64,000 nucleotides of DNA from Marinoscillum sp964351625. Its GTDB lineage: Bacteria; Bacteroidota; Bacteroidia; Cytophagales; Cyclobacteriaceae. A program made the position numbers and the translations under genes. The notes beneath the pieces are model-generated. The model saw nothing but the letters and a program-made list of their open reading frames with translations, had not been told where the DNA came from and made no database searches. Location of the stretch: contig CAYGOV010000011.1 in NCBI GenBank assembly GCA_964351625.1, forward strand, positions 93,882-157,881. Direction: 5' to 3'. Shown here piece after piece: positions 16,684-26,341 of this stretch; the stretch's first letter is position 1, and each line of letters starts with the position of its first letter.

Positions 16684-19056
16684 TTAAAATTTAAAATTGT
16701 AAGAAACCGCTGGGATAAAACTGCCTAAAATGGCCACTTGTCTCGATTGCGTGATAGGCTGACCTGCTAAGCTAAAATCATCGGACTGAGCGAAATAGAT
16801 CGAGAATGGATTTCTCCTTGAATACACGTTGTACACAGTAAAAACCCAATAATCTTGGAGCTTTTTAGGAGAGCCATTTTTCTTGAATGCTCTCATTTGC
16901 CAAGTGGCAGCTACATCTAATCTGTGATAATCAGGAATGCGCCCATTATTTCTGCCAGCAACAATTGGAATGGTATATCCCTGAACTTCGTATCGTTGAG
17001 TTGGTAAGGTGTATGGTGTGCCGGTGATATAGGTGAAGTTGGAAGAAAAAGACCATCGTTCACTGAGGTCATAATTGGCCGTCACTTTCACATTGTGGCG
17101 CTGATCAAATCTAGTTGGATACCAATTTCCATTGTTGATTCCTTCTATCTGCAGCTCAGATTTGGAAAGCGTATAGCTAATCCAGCCATTGAACTTTCCT
17201 GTATTTTTCTTTAAGTAAAATTCGGCCCCATATGCGCGACCATCTCCAGAAAGCAAATCGCCTTCTATGAATTCATTAATAAGCAACTCTGCTCCGTCGA
17301 TATAGTCCACCTGATTCTGCATTTCCTTATAGTAGACCTCTACTGAGGCTTCCAATTTATTATCAAAGAAATTTTTGAATACACCAAGTGCTACCTGATC
17401 AGCCAACTGTGGACGAATATTGTTTGAGCTAGGATTCCAAACGTCTGTAGGTAAAGAAGCTGCTGTATTGGAAACCAAATGCAAGTATTGTGACATGCGA
17501 TTGTAGCTACCTTTAATAGAGGTCGTAGGCGTCAGTGTGTACTTGAAAGAAAACCGTGGCTCAAGATTGGAGTAAGTCTGGATAGCCTCCCAATTGTCCG
17601 CAGTTGCAATACCTATCACAGGTTTGCGCTCACCAGCTTCCACCTCACCGAAATTATAAATAGATCCTTCACCTAAGTATTGAAAATTTGAAAGTCTTAA
17701 GCCGTATTGTAGTGTTAAACGCTCGTTCACTTTCTGCTGATTACCAACGTATATAGCTGACTCAAAGCTTTTGCGCTCATCTAAGCTAAAATCACTCTCT
17801 TCACCTACGCTGACGCCAAGTACTTCTGCAGGCTTAAAACGATATAGAATTGCCTCTGCACCAAAAGAAAGCTCATTATTGGTGTTTACGAAATAGGTGA
17901 ATTGTTCTTTGAAATTATAAGTGAAGATTCGGGACTTCCAGCTAAACAAATCCTCTTTGGTCTCGCCGACTTGAAAAGAATAGTCATAGTCACTTACGAC
18001 GAGTGTTGTATTTGAGAAAATTCGATCATTGAAGAGATGGTTCCAGCGAAGGGTAGCAGTCTTGTTTCCCCAGTCAAATCCTTGCTGCGCATCAAAATTG
18101 AAAACATCTCTGCCCATGTAGCCAGATAAATAGATGCGATCTTTGTCGGAGATATAATAGTTGGTTTTAAATGTCAGGTCGTAAAACCATAGCCCAACGC
18201 CTTCCAGATCATTTTTCTTAAGAAAAGGCTGCGCCAACACATCAATATAAGATCTCCTACCCGCCAAGATGAATGAGGACTTTTCCTTTACTAATGGTCC
18301 TTCCACTGCAAATCGGCTGAAAATGGTACCGATTCCTCCATTCAATTCATACTTTTTGATGTTACCTTCTTTCATTCGTACATCTAGTATAGAAGCCAAT
18401 CTGCCTCCGTACTGAGAAGGAATCCCGCCTTTGTATAATTTCACGTCTTTCACAGCATCCGGATTGAACACGGAGAAGAAACCGAACATATGAGAGGAAT
18501 TGTAAACAGGGGCCTCATCAAGCAAAATAAGGTTTTGTCCAACACTCCCTCCACGCACATTGAATCCTGAAGCACCTTCCCCTACTGTAGTCACACCAGG
18601 AAGCAATTGTAAACTTTTCACTACATCTACCTCACCAAGAAAAGCTGGGATTTTTTGAATCTGAGCTATGTCAAGCTCTGCAGTACTCATTTCTATATCA
18701 GAAACATTCGCATCCTCTGCTTTAGCAGATACTACAACAGCCTCCAACTGTCGCTCACTAGGAGGTAATTCAATATCCAAACGTACATTTTCTGTAAGGT
18801 TAACTTGGCGGTCTATCGTCTGATAACCGATATATCTATAGCTCACAGTATAGTTGCCGGGTGGCACTGTGATCGAGTAAAAGCCATAGAAATTCGTGAC
18901 ATTGCCACTGCCCAGATCGGTCAGTAAGACAGTTGCACCGATGAGTGTTTCTCCATCGCTTGCATCTTTGACATAACCACTTATGGTGAATTTTTCTTGT
19001 GCTCGGGTCTGAAAAATGCCCATTGACAAGAGGAGTAGGAGGTAAACTTTTTTCAA
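16684..19056 (-). CDS. TonB-dependent receptor with N-terminal carboxypeptidase-regulatory-like domain
   Basis: The frame is open to a TTG at 19083, but a TTG at 19056 yields the ideal signal peptide MKKVYLLLLLSMGIFQTRAQ; no ATG fits. The mature protein of about 770 residues begins with a carboxypeptidase-D regulatory-like beta domain (SGYVKDASDGETLIGATV), then a plug domain with LLPGVTTVGEGASGFNVRGG, and then the 22-strand barrel ending in YNFKF with the C-terminal aromatic expected for BAM insertion. It transports an unknown ligand across the outer membrane using TonB energy. DUF4249 and an MFS transporter follow in the same operon. Confidence 0.9.
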   Translation of the reverse strand: MKKVYLLLLLSMGIFQTRAQEKFTISGYVKDASDGETLIGATVLLTDLGSGNVTNFYGFYSITVPPGNYTVSYRYIGYQTIDRQVNLTENVRLDIELPPSERQLEAVVVSAKAEDANVSDIEMSTAELDIAQIQKIPAFLGEVDVVKSLQLLPGVTTVGEGASGFNVRGGSVGQNLILLDEAPVYNSSHMFGFFSVFNPDAVKDVKLYKGGIPSQYGGRLASILDVRMKEGNIKKYELNGGIGTIFSRFAVEGPLVKEKSSFILAGRRSYIDVLAQPFLKKNDLEGVGLWFYDLTFKTNYYISDKDRIYLSGYMGRDVFNFDAQQGFDWGNKTATLRWNHLFNDRIFSNTTLVVSDYDYSFQVGETKEDLFSWKSRIFTYNFKEQFTYFVNTNNELSFGAEAILYRFKPAEVLGVSVGEESDFSLDERKSFESAIYVGNQQKVNERLTLQYGLRLSNFQYLGEGSIYNFGEVEAGERKPVIGIATADNWEAIQTYSNLEPRFSFKYTLTPTTSIKGSYNRMSQYLHLVSNTAASLPTDVWNPSSNNIRPQLADQVALGVFKNFFDNKLEASVEVYYKEMQNQVDYIDGAELLINEFIEGDLLSGDGRAYGAEFYLKKNTGKFNGWISYTLSKSELQIEGINNGNWYPTRFDQRHNVKVTANYDLSERWSFSSNFTYITGTPYTLPTQRYEVQGYTIPIVAGRNNGRIPDYHRLDVAATWQMRAFKKNGSPKKLQDYWVFTVYNVYSRRNPFSIYFAQSDDFSLAGQPITQSRQVAILGSFIPAVSYNFKF

Positions 19057-19083
19057 AATATTAGCATTGATCAGCCTAACCAA

Positions 19084-19294
19084 ACGGCATCTGTTAAAAC
19101 TTGTTCACAAAAACAGACAAATACTACCGCTATTTAGGCTTATGAAACTATTAAACGGTCAGACTCTATTACATATTTATCAGTTTATTCATCAAACCTT
19201 GTTGCTTTTGGCTTATTAGCATTCTTACTTGCACTTCAATATTAACACACCCTATTGATTGTTGTACTGTGAAACAAAATACCCTTAACAATTG
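19084..19294. other. Divergent intergenic region between TonB receptor and cydA
   Basis: This 211-nt AT-rich stretch is the longest non-coding interval and must hold promoters for both flanking operons. TGCTTTTG near 19206 on the plus strand is a 7-of-8 match to the -7 consensus. I see no clear -33 partner, no tRNA-like fold and no convincing FNR-type dyad. Confidence 0.5.
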
Positions 19295-20677
19295 ATGGAA
19301 ACGGAGATACTTGCAAGAGTTCAATTCGCTTTTACGATAGCATTTCACTACATCTATCCTCCTTTGAGTATTGGCTTAGGATTGCTGATGGTGGTTTTCG
19401 AAAGTCTTTATTTGAAAACAAAAAATAAGGATTATCACATCTTAGCTAAGTTTTGGACTAAGATTTTTGCATTGACCTTCGGTATTGGAGTGGTCACGGG
19501 AATAGTAATGGAATTTGAGTTTGGTACCAACTGGGCAGTTTATTCAAGGTATGTTGGGGATATTTTTGGTAGCGCTTTAGCGGCTGAAGGTATTTTTGCC
19601 TTTGCATTGGAAAGTGGGTTTCTCGGAATTCTTCTCTTTGGGTGGAACCGAGTTAAACCATGGGTTCACCTCGTCTCGACAATTGGGGTATTCTTAGGTT
19701 CGATGTTTTCGGCAGTATGGATAGTGGTTGCGAATAGTTGGCAGCAAACACCTGCGGGTTACCACATAGTAGGAGTGGGATTCTATGCCCGTGCAGAGAT
19801 CACAGACTTTTGGGCCATGGTTTTCAATCCATCGAGCATGGATCGATTAAGCCATGTCTGGCTTGGTGCCTTTCTTTCTGGTGCTTTCCTCGTTTTGAGC
19901 GTACACGCCTATTATATACTTAAAGGCAGATATGTCGATATTTCTAAAAAGGCATTTAAGATTGCTCTGGTTGTGGGCACGGTATTCTCTTTGGGGCAAC
20001 TTTTCACTGGTCATCGCTCAGCGGATGGAGTGGCTGTAAATCAGCCAGCCAAGTTAGCAGCACTAGAGGGTCATTTTGAGGCAACAGCGCCAGCCGACAT
20101 GTATCTCTTCGGGTGGGTAGATAAGGAAGATCAAAAGGTAACGGGACTAAAAATTCCAGGTGGTCTATCATTCTTGCTAGATTATGATTTTGATCACCCA
20201 GTCACTGGCCTCAATGCATTCCCAGAAGATGAACGCCCGTCACAGATCAATGCTGTTTTTCAGTTTTATCACCTCATGGTCATTATCGGGATGACTTTGA
20301 TTGGGCTGTCAGTTTTCTCATGCTTCCTTTGGATCAGGGGACAATTATTTGACAAAAGATGGCTGCTTTGGCTTTTTGTATTTGGAGCCTTGCTTCCGCA
20401 AATTGCCAATCAAGCTGGATGGTTTGCTGCAGAAATGGGCAGACAACCTTGGGTTGTGTATGGATTATTGAGAACGTCAGAAGCTTTCTCGGAAGCGGTT
20501 TCTGCTAACCAAATTCTTTTTTCGCTTATCCTCTTCTTTCTGGTCTATTCATTACTATTTGTCCTCTTTGTCTACCTCCTCAATAAAAAAATACAGCATG
20601 GCCCTTACGATGAGTCCATAGATGACGATAGACCACTGACTCAAGAAATTACCAACGTAATCACAAATAATCAATAA
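19295..20677 (+). CDS. cydA: Cytochrome bd ubiquinol/menaquinol oxidase subunit I
   Basis: The ATG at 19295 (not the TTG one codon earlier) gives 460 residues. The haem b595 ligand His is at 18 in FAFTIAFHYIYPPLS, GTNWAVYSRYVGD follows, and the haem-binding and quinol motif GWFAAEMGRQPWVVYG lies near the C-terminal third. The enzyme reduces oxygen to water at low oxygen without pumping protons and sits in the inner membrane. It is 2 nt from cydB, forming the standard operon. No cydX-like small ORF follows cydB. Confidence 0.95.
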   Translation: METEILARVQFAFTIAFHYIYPPLSIGLGLLMVVFESLYLKTKNKDYHILAKFWTKIFALTFGIGVVTGIVMEFEFGTNWAVYSRYVGDIFGSALAAEGIFAFALESGFLGILLFGWNRVKPWVHLVSTIGVFLGSMFSAVWIVVANSWQQTPAGYHIVGVGFYARAEITDFWAMVFNPSSMDRLSHVWLGAFLSGAFLVLSVHAYYILKGRYVDISKKAFKIALVVGTVFSLGQLFTGHRSADGVAVNQPAKLAALEGHFEATAPADMYLFGWVDKEDQKVTGLKIPGGLSFLLDYDFDHPVTGLNAFPEDERPSQINAVFQFYHLMVIIGMTLIGLSVFSCFLWIRGQLFDKRWLLWLFVFGALLPQIANQAGWFAAEMGRQPWVVYGLLRTSEAFSEAVSANQILFSLILFFLVYSLLFVLFVYLLNKKIQHGPYDESIDDDRPLTQEITNVITNNQ

Positions 20678-20679
20678 GC

Positions 20680-21717
20680 ATGGAGACATTTATAGGCTTG
20701 GATTATCCTACTTGGTGGTACCTCATAGTTGGTGGTTTGTTTTCAGGATATGCCATACTTGATGGTTTTGATTTTGGGGCAGGCGCTTGGCATCTTTTCT
20801 TCAAAAAAGAGCAAAGCAGACGCATTGCTTTGAATGCCATCGGCCCTGTCTGGGATGGAAATGAAGTTTGGTTGGTAATTGGTGGAGGAGCTCTATTTGC
20901 AGGCTTTCCTGTGGTTTATGCTACGCTCTTTTCTTCTATGTATATCCCATTCATGCTCTTCTTAGTCTTCATTATTTTCCGTGCTATTTCTATAGAATTC
21001 CGAGGAAAAGAAGAGATGGCGTGGTGGAGAAAGACATGGGACATTGGCTACAGTGTATCGAGTATTATGCTCGCCTTTCTGCTAGGTGTGGTATTAGGCA
21101 ATGTGCTACAGGGGATAGCCATTGGTGATGAATACAGCTACCATGGATCTGGCTTTTTAGAATTTCTGAACCCCTATTCTTTGATGGTTGGATTTACCAC
21201 ACTCTTTCTTTTCATGGCTCATGGAGCCATTTATCTTTTATTAAAGACCGAGGGTCGACTTTACGCCAAACTTACATTTCTACTCAAAAGAGCGATGATC
21301 TTCTTTATGGTATCATTCGGGATCACGACACTCTATACGCTGCTTTACATACCCCACCTTTCAGATGCCTTCAAAGGCAACCCACTACTTTTTGTGGTGC
21401 CGGTTATGACTTTCTTAAGCATTGCCAATGTTCCGCGTCTGGCCAATAAAAAGAAATACCGTAGCGCATTCTTTTTCTCGTCTCTTACCATTAGTCTGCT
21501 TTTGATTTTAGTAGCAATTGAGCTCTATCCAATGCTGCTTTTCTCCACGGTCGACCCAAAATATAGCATAGATATTTATGAGGCTGCGGCCTCTACCAAG
21601 TCATTGCAAACCATGCTTATCATCGTGGCAATAGGGGCGCCTTTGGTCTTGGCATATACGCTATTTGTATATAGGACATTCAGAGGAAAGGTAAAGCTGG
21701 ATGAAACGAGCTACTAA
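20680..21717 (+). CDS. cydB: Cytochrome bd oxidase subunit II
   Basis: The 345-residue, nine-helix membrane protein has the conserved N-terminus WWYLIVGGLFSGYAILDGFDFG and the loop GPVWDGNEVWLV near 55-66, both typical of CydB. It pairs with CydA to form the oxidase core. It begins 2 nt after cydA. A 63-nt gap follows before the convergent ypdA stop, the only convergent junction in the window with room for separate 3' ends, but I see no good hairpin in it. Confidence 0.95.
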   Translation: METFIGLDYPTWWYLIVGGLFSGYAILDGFDFGAGAWHLFFKKEQSRRIALNAIGPVWDGNEVWLVIGGGALFAGFPVVYATLFSSMYIPFMLFLVFIIFRAISIEFRGKEEMAWWRKTWDIGYSVSSIMLAFLLGVVLGNVLQGIAIGDEYSYHGSGFLEFLNPYSLMVGFTTLFLFMAHGAIYLLLKTEGRLYAKLTFLLKRAMIFFMVSFGITTLYTLLYIPHLSDAFKGNPLLFVVPVMTFLSIANVPRLANKKKYRSAFFFSSLTISLLLILVAIELYPMLLFSTVDPKYSIDIYEAAASTKSLQTMLIIVAIGAPLVLAYTLFVYRTFRGKVKLDETSY

Positions 21718-21780
21718 CTAAGTAGAATAAACGCTGCACTTCATTTTTTTCTCTTGATTGATGTAAGATTTTAATAGAAA

Positions 21781-22752
21781 CTATTTTGCCTTCTGCAAAT
21801 GCTCCAAAATCATATCCGCGTGAACTCTAGAGTTTTCTATGAACCAAATATTGGTTTTCAATCCGCCACAAATAACACCCGCAAGGTAGATTCCCTCTAC
21901 ATTGGTTTCCATCGTTTCGGGATTGTATTTAGGTGTTTTGAAATCGTCATTACCTATTTCTACACCTATGGACTTTAGAAAAGTGAAATCCGGCTGGTAG
22001 CCTGTCATGGCTAGAACAAAATCATTTTCCAGCTCAATATCACCTTGAGGAGTGCTCGCTTTTACAGAATTGGGCAAAATCTCTTTGAGGTTTGAATTAA
22101 AATGGGCTTTTATAGACCCTTCTTTGATTCTATTCTCAATGTCAGGACGCACCCAATATTTCACACGAGGATTGATCTCGCTTTCGCGAACGATCATCGT
22201 CACTTCTTTGGCTCCCTTGCGGTAAAGCTCTAAAGCCACATCTACAGATGAATTGGCAGCCCCTACCACCACTACTTTCATATCAAAATAGGGATGTGCC
22301 TCGCTATAATAATGCTTCACTTTGTCCAATTCTTCTCCTGGCACATTGAGCAAATAAGGCAAGTCATAAAAGCCAGTTGCCACTACGACAGCTTTTGCTA
22401 TGTACTGATTTTTGGAAGTGCTGATATAAAATGCGCTAGCTTTCTTCTCTATTGAATTAACCTCCTCATACAATCTGGTATTGAGCTTTCGAGACATGGT
22501 GACTCTTCGATAATACTCAAGTGCTTCACTCCTGGTGGGCTTTGGGTTGTATGAAATAAATGGGATTCCCCCTATCTCCAATCGATCAGAAGTGGAGAAG
22601 AAACTCATGTTTTGAGGGTAGTGATAAAGCGAGTTTACCAAACACCCTTTGTCAGCTATGATGTGATCCATCCCTGCATTCTGTGCGGCTATACCGCAAG
22701 CCAAGCCGATGGGACCGGCACCAATTATGAAAAGATCTGTCTGCTTAGGCAT
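21781..22752 (-). CDS. ypdA: YpdA-family bacillithiol disulfide reductase
   Basis: The 323-residue flavoprotein has an FAD-binding GAGPIGLACG near 11-20, the motif HYPQNMSFFSTSDRLEIGG and a second nucleotide-binding motif VVGAANSSVDVALEL. These features match YpdA, which reduces oxidised bacillithiol with NADPH. The gene overlaps the formyl-THF cyclo-ligase gene by 8 bp, and that gene overlaps bshC, so the operon links a bacillithiol reductase to a bacillithiol synthesis gene. A thioredoxin reductase role is less likely because no CxxC active site is present. Confidence 0.92.
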   Translation of the reverse strand: MPKQTDLFIIGAGPIGLACGIAAQNAGMDHIIADKGCLVNSLYHYPQNMSFFSTSDRLEIGGIPFISYNPKPTRSEALEYYRRVTMSRKLNTRLYEEVNSIEKKASAFYISTSKNQYIAKAVVVATGFYDLPYLLNVPGEELDKVKHYYSEAHPYFDMKVVVVGAANSSVDVALELYRKGAKEVTMIVRESEINPRVKYWVRPDIENRIKEGSIKAHFNSNLKEILPNSVKASTPQGDIELENDFVLAMTGYQPDFTFLKSIGVEIGNDDFKTPKYNPETMETNVEGIYLAGVICGGLKTNIWFIENSRVHADMILEHLQKAK

Positions 22753-23326
22753 GATTGCAATTGATTAATTCAAAGGGAGTGATCAGATAATCCAACGGGA
22801 CATCTTGGGGCTCCACAAAAATAAAAAGGTCAAAGGAAGGGCTTAGCGATAAGCCAATTTTTTTAACATTTTGGGGCATCTCAAGGAGTAATCTGTCGTA
22901 GTAACCTTTCCCATAGCCCACTCTGTTTCCCTTTTTATCAGCTGCGAGCAGGGGAATCAAAACAGCATCTACACGATCTAGGGCGATGTTGTCTATGCTG
23001 ACAGGCGTAGGTATCCCAAACGCATCATCTTCAAATTTCAAACTTTCATAATATAGAAAATGAGTCATTTTCTCAGTTTCAAAATCCGTAGCGGAGACAA
23101 CCACTTCCTTTTGACTCAAAGTCAATAACTTGATCAGAGGCCATGTGTTTACTTCTTTGTTTTTGACTATCGGAAGGAAACAGTGTATTTGGCGGAAGCC
23201 TGCCTCCTCAATAAAAGATGCCGCTCTATCACAGACTTCCTTGGAACGCAACTCAACTAACTCATTTGAAAGCTTCTTCCTGTTGATTAGGACAGATTTT
23301 CTGATATGGCTTTTTGGCGAAAGCAT
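22745..23326 (-). CDS. 5-formyltetrahydrofolate cyclo-ligase
   Basis: This 193-residue enzyme has the phosphate-binding segment GNRVGYGKGYYDRLL and an N-terminal KSHIRKSVLINRKKLS of the MTHFS family. It converts 5-formyl-THF to 5,10-methenyl-THF using ATP. It sits between bshC (1-bp TGATG overlap) and ypdA (8-bp overlap). The metabolic link to bacillithiol is unclear; the grouping may reflect ordinary Bacteroidota gene order. Confidence 0.92.
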   Translation of the reverse strand: MLSPKSHIRKSVLINRKKLSNELVELRSKEVCDRAASFIEEAGFRQIHCFLPIVKNKEVNTWPLIKLLTLSQKEVVVSATDFETEKMTHFLYYESLKFEDDAFGIPTPVSIDNIALDRVDAVLIPLLAADKKGNRVGYGKGYYDRLLLEMPQNVKKIGLSLSPSFDLFIFVEPQDVPLDYLITPFELINCNHA

Positions 23327-24885
23327 CAGGCATCGTAGAGCACATGAAACTTAAAGGAAAAAGGCTCGAATTTTTCTAACAAGTCAGTAATGAACTGCGG
23401 ATTGTTGAGGTAGAAATTGAGAAAATTCTCTGATCGTTCTTGCAGGCCATCATTAGGAAAGAGTTTTTCCTTGATCCCGTCAATCTGCGACATGGCCGTC
23501 TCGTTGTTTTGCTCCTCAGACTTTTTCAGTCGTTTGGAAATATTGTCAAGACTCTTTGCTGCTTTGGAACCTTCAGCTCCTATAAAACCCACTAGTGATG
23601 GGTCTACTTTCTCGGCTTTTGCTTGAATCTTTTCAAATAAGGCAGCAAGTTGTGCTTCCTCTTCATTCAATTGATAAAGATTATCGCTATGTTCTTGAAG
23701 GTATTGTTCTTTGAGCGCATGTGCCGATTTGAATAAATCCGCTGATGAAAGTGCCAGCTTTTGCACACGCTTATAGTTGGCTTTATTCACCACGAGCCCA
23801 AAAACACGCGGCATTAATGCAGGGAAAAATGTCTTGTGATACTCGAAAACTTCTTTGAATTGGAACCAATAGGCAATCTCCGCCGGACCGCCGGCATAAG
23901 CCAAGTTTGGTAAAATCGTCTCTTGATAGAGCGGTCTCATGATCACATTAGGACTAAAGCACTCAGGTTCGGAATCTATCAAGTCAGTTATTTCCTTTTC
24001 GGAAAACATCAATTCCGTATTGAGGACTTTGTAGGTATCGCCCTCTTTCACAATGCGCTCTCTGATACCCTCTCCTAGGTAGAAGAAATTGATCTCACGC
24101 GAAAACGCCTGATTCTTATATCCTGCAGCCTCCAATTTTTGAGAAGTCTCGTTTACCAATCGATTGGCTTCTTGATGAAGAATATCTGATTTTATAACAG
24201 GCGCAAAAAGACGCTTAAGCTCCCGATCATCTCCGTCTATTACTACCACACCTTCAGCGCCGAACAATTCATTGACATAATACCGAGCCGAGTCTGCAAG
24301 CGTTTCAAAAGAAGAATAGGCTTTCTGAAATAGCGCAACAGGCTCAGGAAGCGAATCCACTACATCTTTTAGTGAATGTGGATTCATCCGACCAACTGGC
24401 CCAGTCTGGTCGGTTTGCCATTGGTATTTCTTGCCGAAAAGATTGAAATAGCTAATCTCAGCCAAATCGTGATCTTCACTCGCCATCCAATACACAGGCA
24501 CAAAATTGTATTCCGGATAAGCCGCTTTTAACTCTTTGCAGGCATTGATGACGGCCGTTATTTTGTAAATGAAATAAAGTGGCCCTGTGAAAATATTGAG
24601 TTGATGACCGGTAGTGACCGTGAAGGTTTTTTCTGAACTTAGACTTTTAAGATTGGATTTTACCGCCTCTGAAATCTCAAGGTTAGTGTATTGACTATTT
24701 AAAGACTTAACCAAAACCTTCCGCTTTTCAGTGGAAAATGGTCTTGTCTCGATAAGTGATTTGAAATTCGAAACTGTGGGGAAAGTGCCGTAAAAAGGCT
24801 TCAGCTTAGGATTTTGATTGATATAGTCTGTAAATGTTGTGGCGAAACAGTCTGTTTCATCCAGATTCACTTGGTCTAAGGTCAT
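23326..24885 (-). CDS. bshC: Bacillithiol biosynthesis protein BshC (putative cysteine-adding ligase)
   Basis: The 519-residue protein shows the BshC signatures TVTTGHQLNIFTGPLYFIYK and YWMASEDHDLAEI in the first third, RPLYQETILPNLAYAGGPAEIAYW in the middle and a coiled-coil stretch near 400-480 before the C-terminal helix. BshC adds cysteine to glucosaminyl-malate in bacillithiol synthesis. Length matches the family. bshA and bshB are not in the window. It starts 41 nt after the rimO stop. Confidence 0.93.
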   Translation of the reverse strand: MTLDQVNLDETDCFATTFTDYINQNPKLKPFYGTFPTVSNFKSLIETRPFSTEKRKVLVKSLNSQYTNLEISEAVKSNLKSLSSEKTFTVTTGHQLNIFTGPLYFIYKITAVINACKELKAAYPEYNFVPVYWMASEDHDLAEISYFNLFGKKYQWQTDQTGPVGRMNPHSLKDVVDSLPEPVALFQKAYSSFETLADSARYYVNELFGAEGVVVIDGDDRELKRLFAPVIKSDILHQEANRLVNETSQKLEAAGYKNQAFSREINFFYLGEGIRERIVKEGDTYKVLNTELMFSEKEITDLIDSEPECFSPNVIMRPLYQETILPNLAYAGGPAEIAYWFQFKEVFEYHKTFFPALMPRVFGLVVNKANYKRVQKLALSSADLFKSAHALKEQYLQEHSDNLYQLNEEEAQLAALFEKIQAKAEKVDPSLVGFIGAEGSKAAKSLDNISKRLKKSEEQNNETAMSQIDGIKEKLFPNDGLQERSENFLNFYLNNPQFITDLLEKFEPFSFKFHVLYDA

Positions 24886-24926
24886 TCTTCTTTGGTTGTT
24901 GCCAATGTGGCTGGCTGCTCAATAAA

Positions 24927-26240
24927 TCAGGCTACTGGTACTCCATAAAGATCAAAAGCAGATGCTTCCTCAATGAGAATATTTGCAAAATCTCCGACTC
25001 GTAGAAAATGCTTGGTGGCATCAATGATCACTTCATTGTCTACTTCTGGCGAGTCAAATTCTGTCCGTCCGTAGTACTGCCCACCTTCTTTTCTATCTAT
25101 CAATACTTTAAAGATTTTACCAACTTTCAGCTCGTTGATCTCCTCGGAAATAGTTTCCTGCAACTCCATAACGAGTTGAGCCCTTTCTAGTTTAACTTCT
25201 TCGCTCAAATTGTCGTCCATGGTATATGCATGGGTATTATCTTCATGAGAGTATGGAAAAATTCCCAAACGCTCAAAGCGTGATTCCTTAACGAAATCCA
25301 ACATTTCTTCAAACTCCTTCTCCGTCTCACCTGGGTGACCAGCTATCAATGTGGTACGAATCGCAATACCCGGCACTTTCTCTCTCATGATTTTGAGGAG
25401 CTCGGCGGTTTTTTCACGAGTGGTACCTCGTCGCATGATTTTGAGCATTTCTGTGCTGCCATGCTGAAGCGGTATATCGAGATATTTACAAATGTTTGGG
25501 CGCTTGGCCATCACATCCAGTACATCTAGCGGAAACCCAGTTGGGAATGCGTAGTGCAATCTGATCCATTCCAGTCCTTCTACATCAGCCAGTTTATCCA
25601 GAAGCTCTGCAAGGTTTCTTTTCTTATAGATATCCAAACCATAGTAGGTGGAATCCTGTGCAATCAATAAAATCTCTTTGGTGCCATTCTTCACAAGATT
25701 TTCTGCTTCTTTCACTAAGTCTTCAATAGGTCTGGAAACGTGCTTACCACGCATTATTGGTATCGCACAAAAGCTGCAAGGACGATCGCAACCTTCAGAT
25801 ATTTTCAAATAAGAATAATGCTTTGAAGTGGTCGTGATTCGCTCCCCAACTAATTCGTGCTTATAATCCGCTTTGAATTTTTTCAGCAAAAGCGGCAATT
25901 CCATTGTGCCAAACCACGCATCCACATTTGGAATTTCTTTTTCTAAATCTTCACGATAGCGCTGCGAAAGACATCCCGTCACATATACTTTCTCCACCAA
26001 TCCCTCCTCTTTCGCATCCACATACCTCAAGATCGTATCGATGGACTCTTGCTTGGCATTGTCTATAAAACCACACGTATTGATGATCACAATATTCGCG
26101 TCATCTTTAATTGATTCATGCGTTGCGTTGATGCTATTGCCTTTGAGTTGAGTTAATATCACCTCAGAATCCACTAGGTTTTTGGAGCAGCCAAGCGTGA
26201 CAATATTTACTTTATCTTTTTTGAGTTTTTTGGTCTTCAC
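24927..26240 (-). CDS. rimO: Ribosomal protein S12 methylthiotransferase
   Basis: A GTG at 26240 starts the family-typical KTKKLKKDKVNIVTLGCSK; the TTG four codons upstream is less likely. The 437-residue protein has the N-terminal cluster cysteines C18, C56 and C90, the radical SAM cysteines C151, C155 and C158 (CDRPCSFC), and a C-terminal TRAM domain that contacts the substrate. RimO adds a methylthio group to an aspartate of S12. A clean -7 box lies 22 nt upstream. Confidence 0.95.
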   Translation of the reverse strand: MKTKKLKKDKVNIVTLGCSKNLVDSEVILTQLKGNSINATHESIKDDANIVIINTCGFIDNAKQESIDTILRYVDAKEEGLVEKVYVTGCLSQRYREDLEKEIPNVDAWFGTMELPLLLKKFKADYKHELVGERITTTSKHYSYLKISEGCDRPCSFCAIPIMRGKHVSRPIEDLVKEAENLVKNGTKEILLIAQDSTYYGLDIYKKRNLAELLDKLADVEGLEWIRLHYAFPTGFPLDVLDVMAKRPNICKYLDIPLQHGSTEMLKIMRRGTTREKTAELLKIMREKVPGIAIRTTLIAGHPGETEKEFEEMLDFVKESRFERLGIFPYSHEDNTHAYTMDDNLSEEVKLERAQLVMELQETISEEINELKVGKIFKVLIDRKEGGQYYGRTEFDSPEVDNEVIIDATKHFLRVGDFANILIEEASAFDLYGVPVA

Positions 26241-26262
26241 AGTCGGTATCAAAATAAAACAG

Positions 26263-26270
26263 CAAAGCTA
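26263..26270 (-). promoter_or_regulatory. -7 box for rimO
   Basis: TAGCTTTG on the minus strand is an exact TAnnTTTG match, 22 nt before the GTG start. It would drive rimO and perhaps the downstream bshC, cyclo-ligase and ypdA genes. Confidence 0.5.
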
Positions 26271-26341
26271 ATACAATTTGACCCCTCCATTCAGTTCAAT
26301 ACTTGAGGGTTATTATAACTTTACGCCCTTTCGCAAGAGAT

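Noticed and set aside
19084..19294. FNR/ArcA-type oxygen-response dyad before cydA
   Set aside because: TTTAT/ATCAA half-sites are present, but spacing does not fit TTGAT-N4-ATCAA.
21718..21780. cydX-like small gene after cydB
   Set aside because: No open frame with a transmembrane helix in the 63-nt gap.
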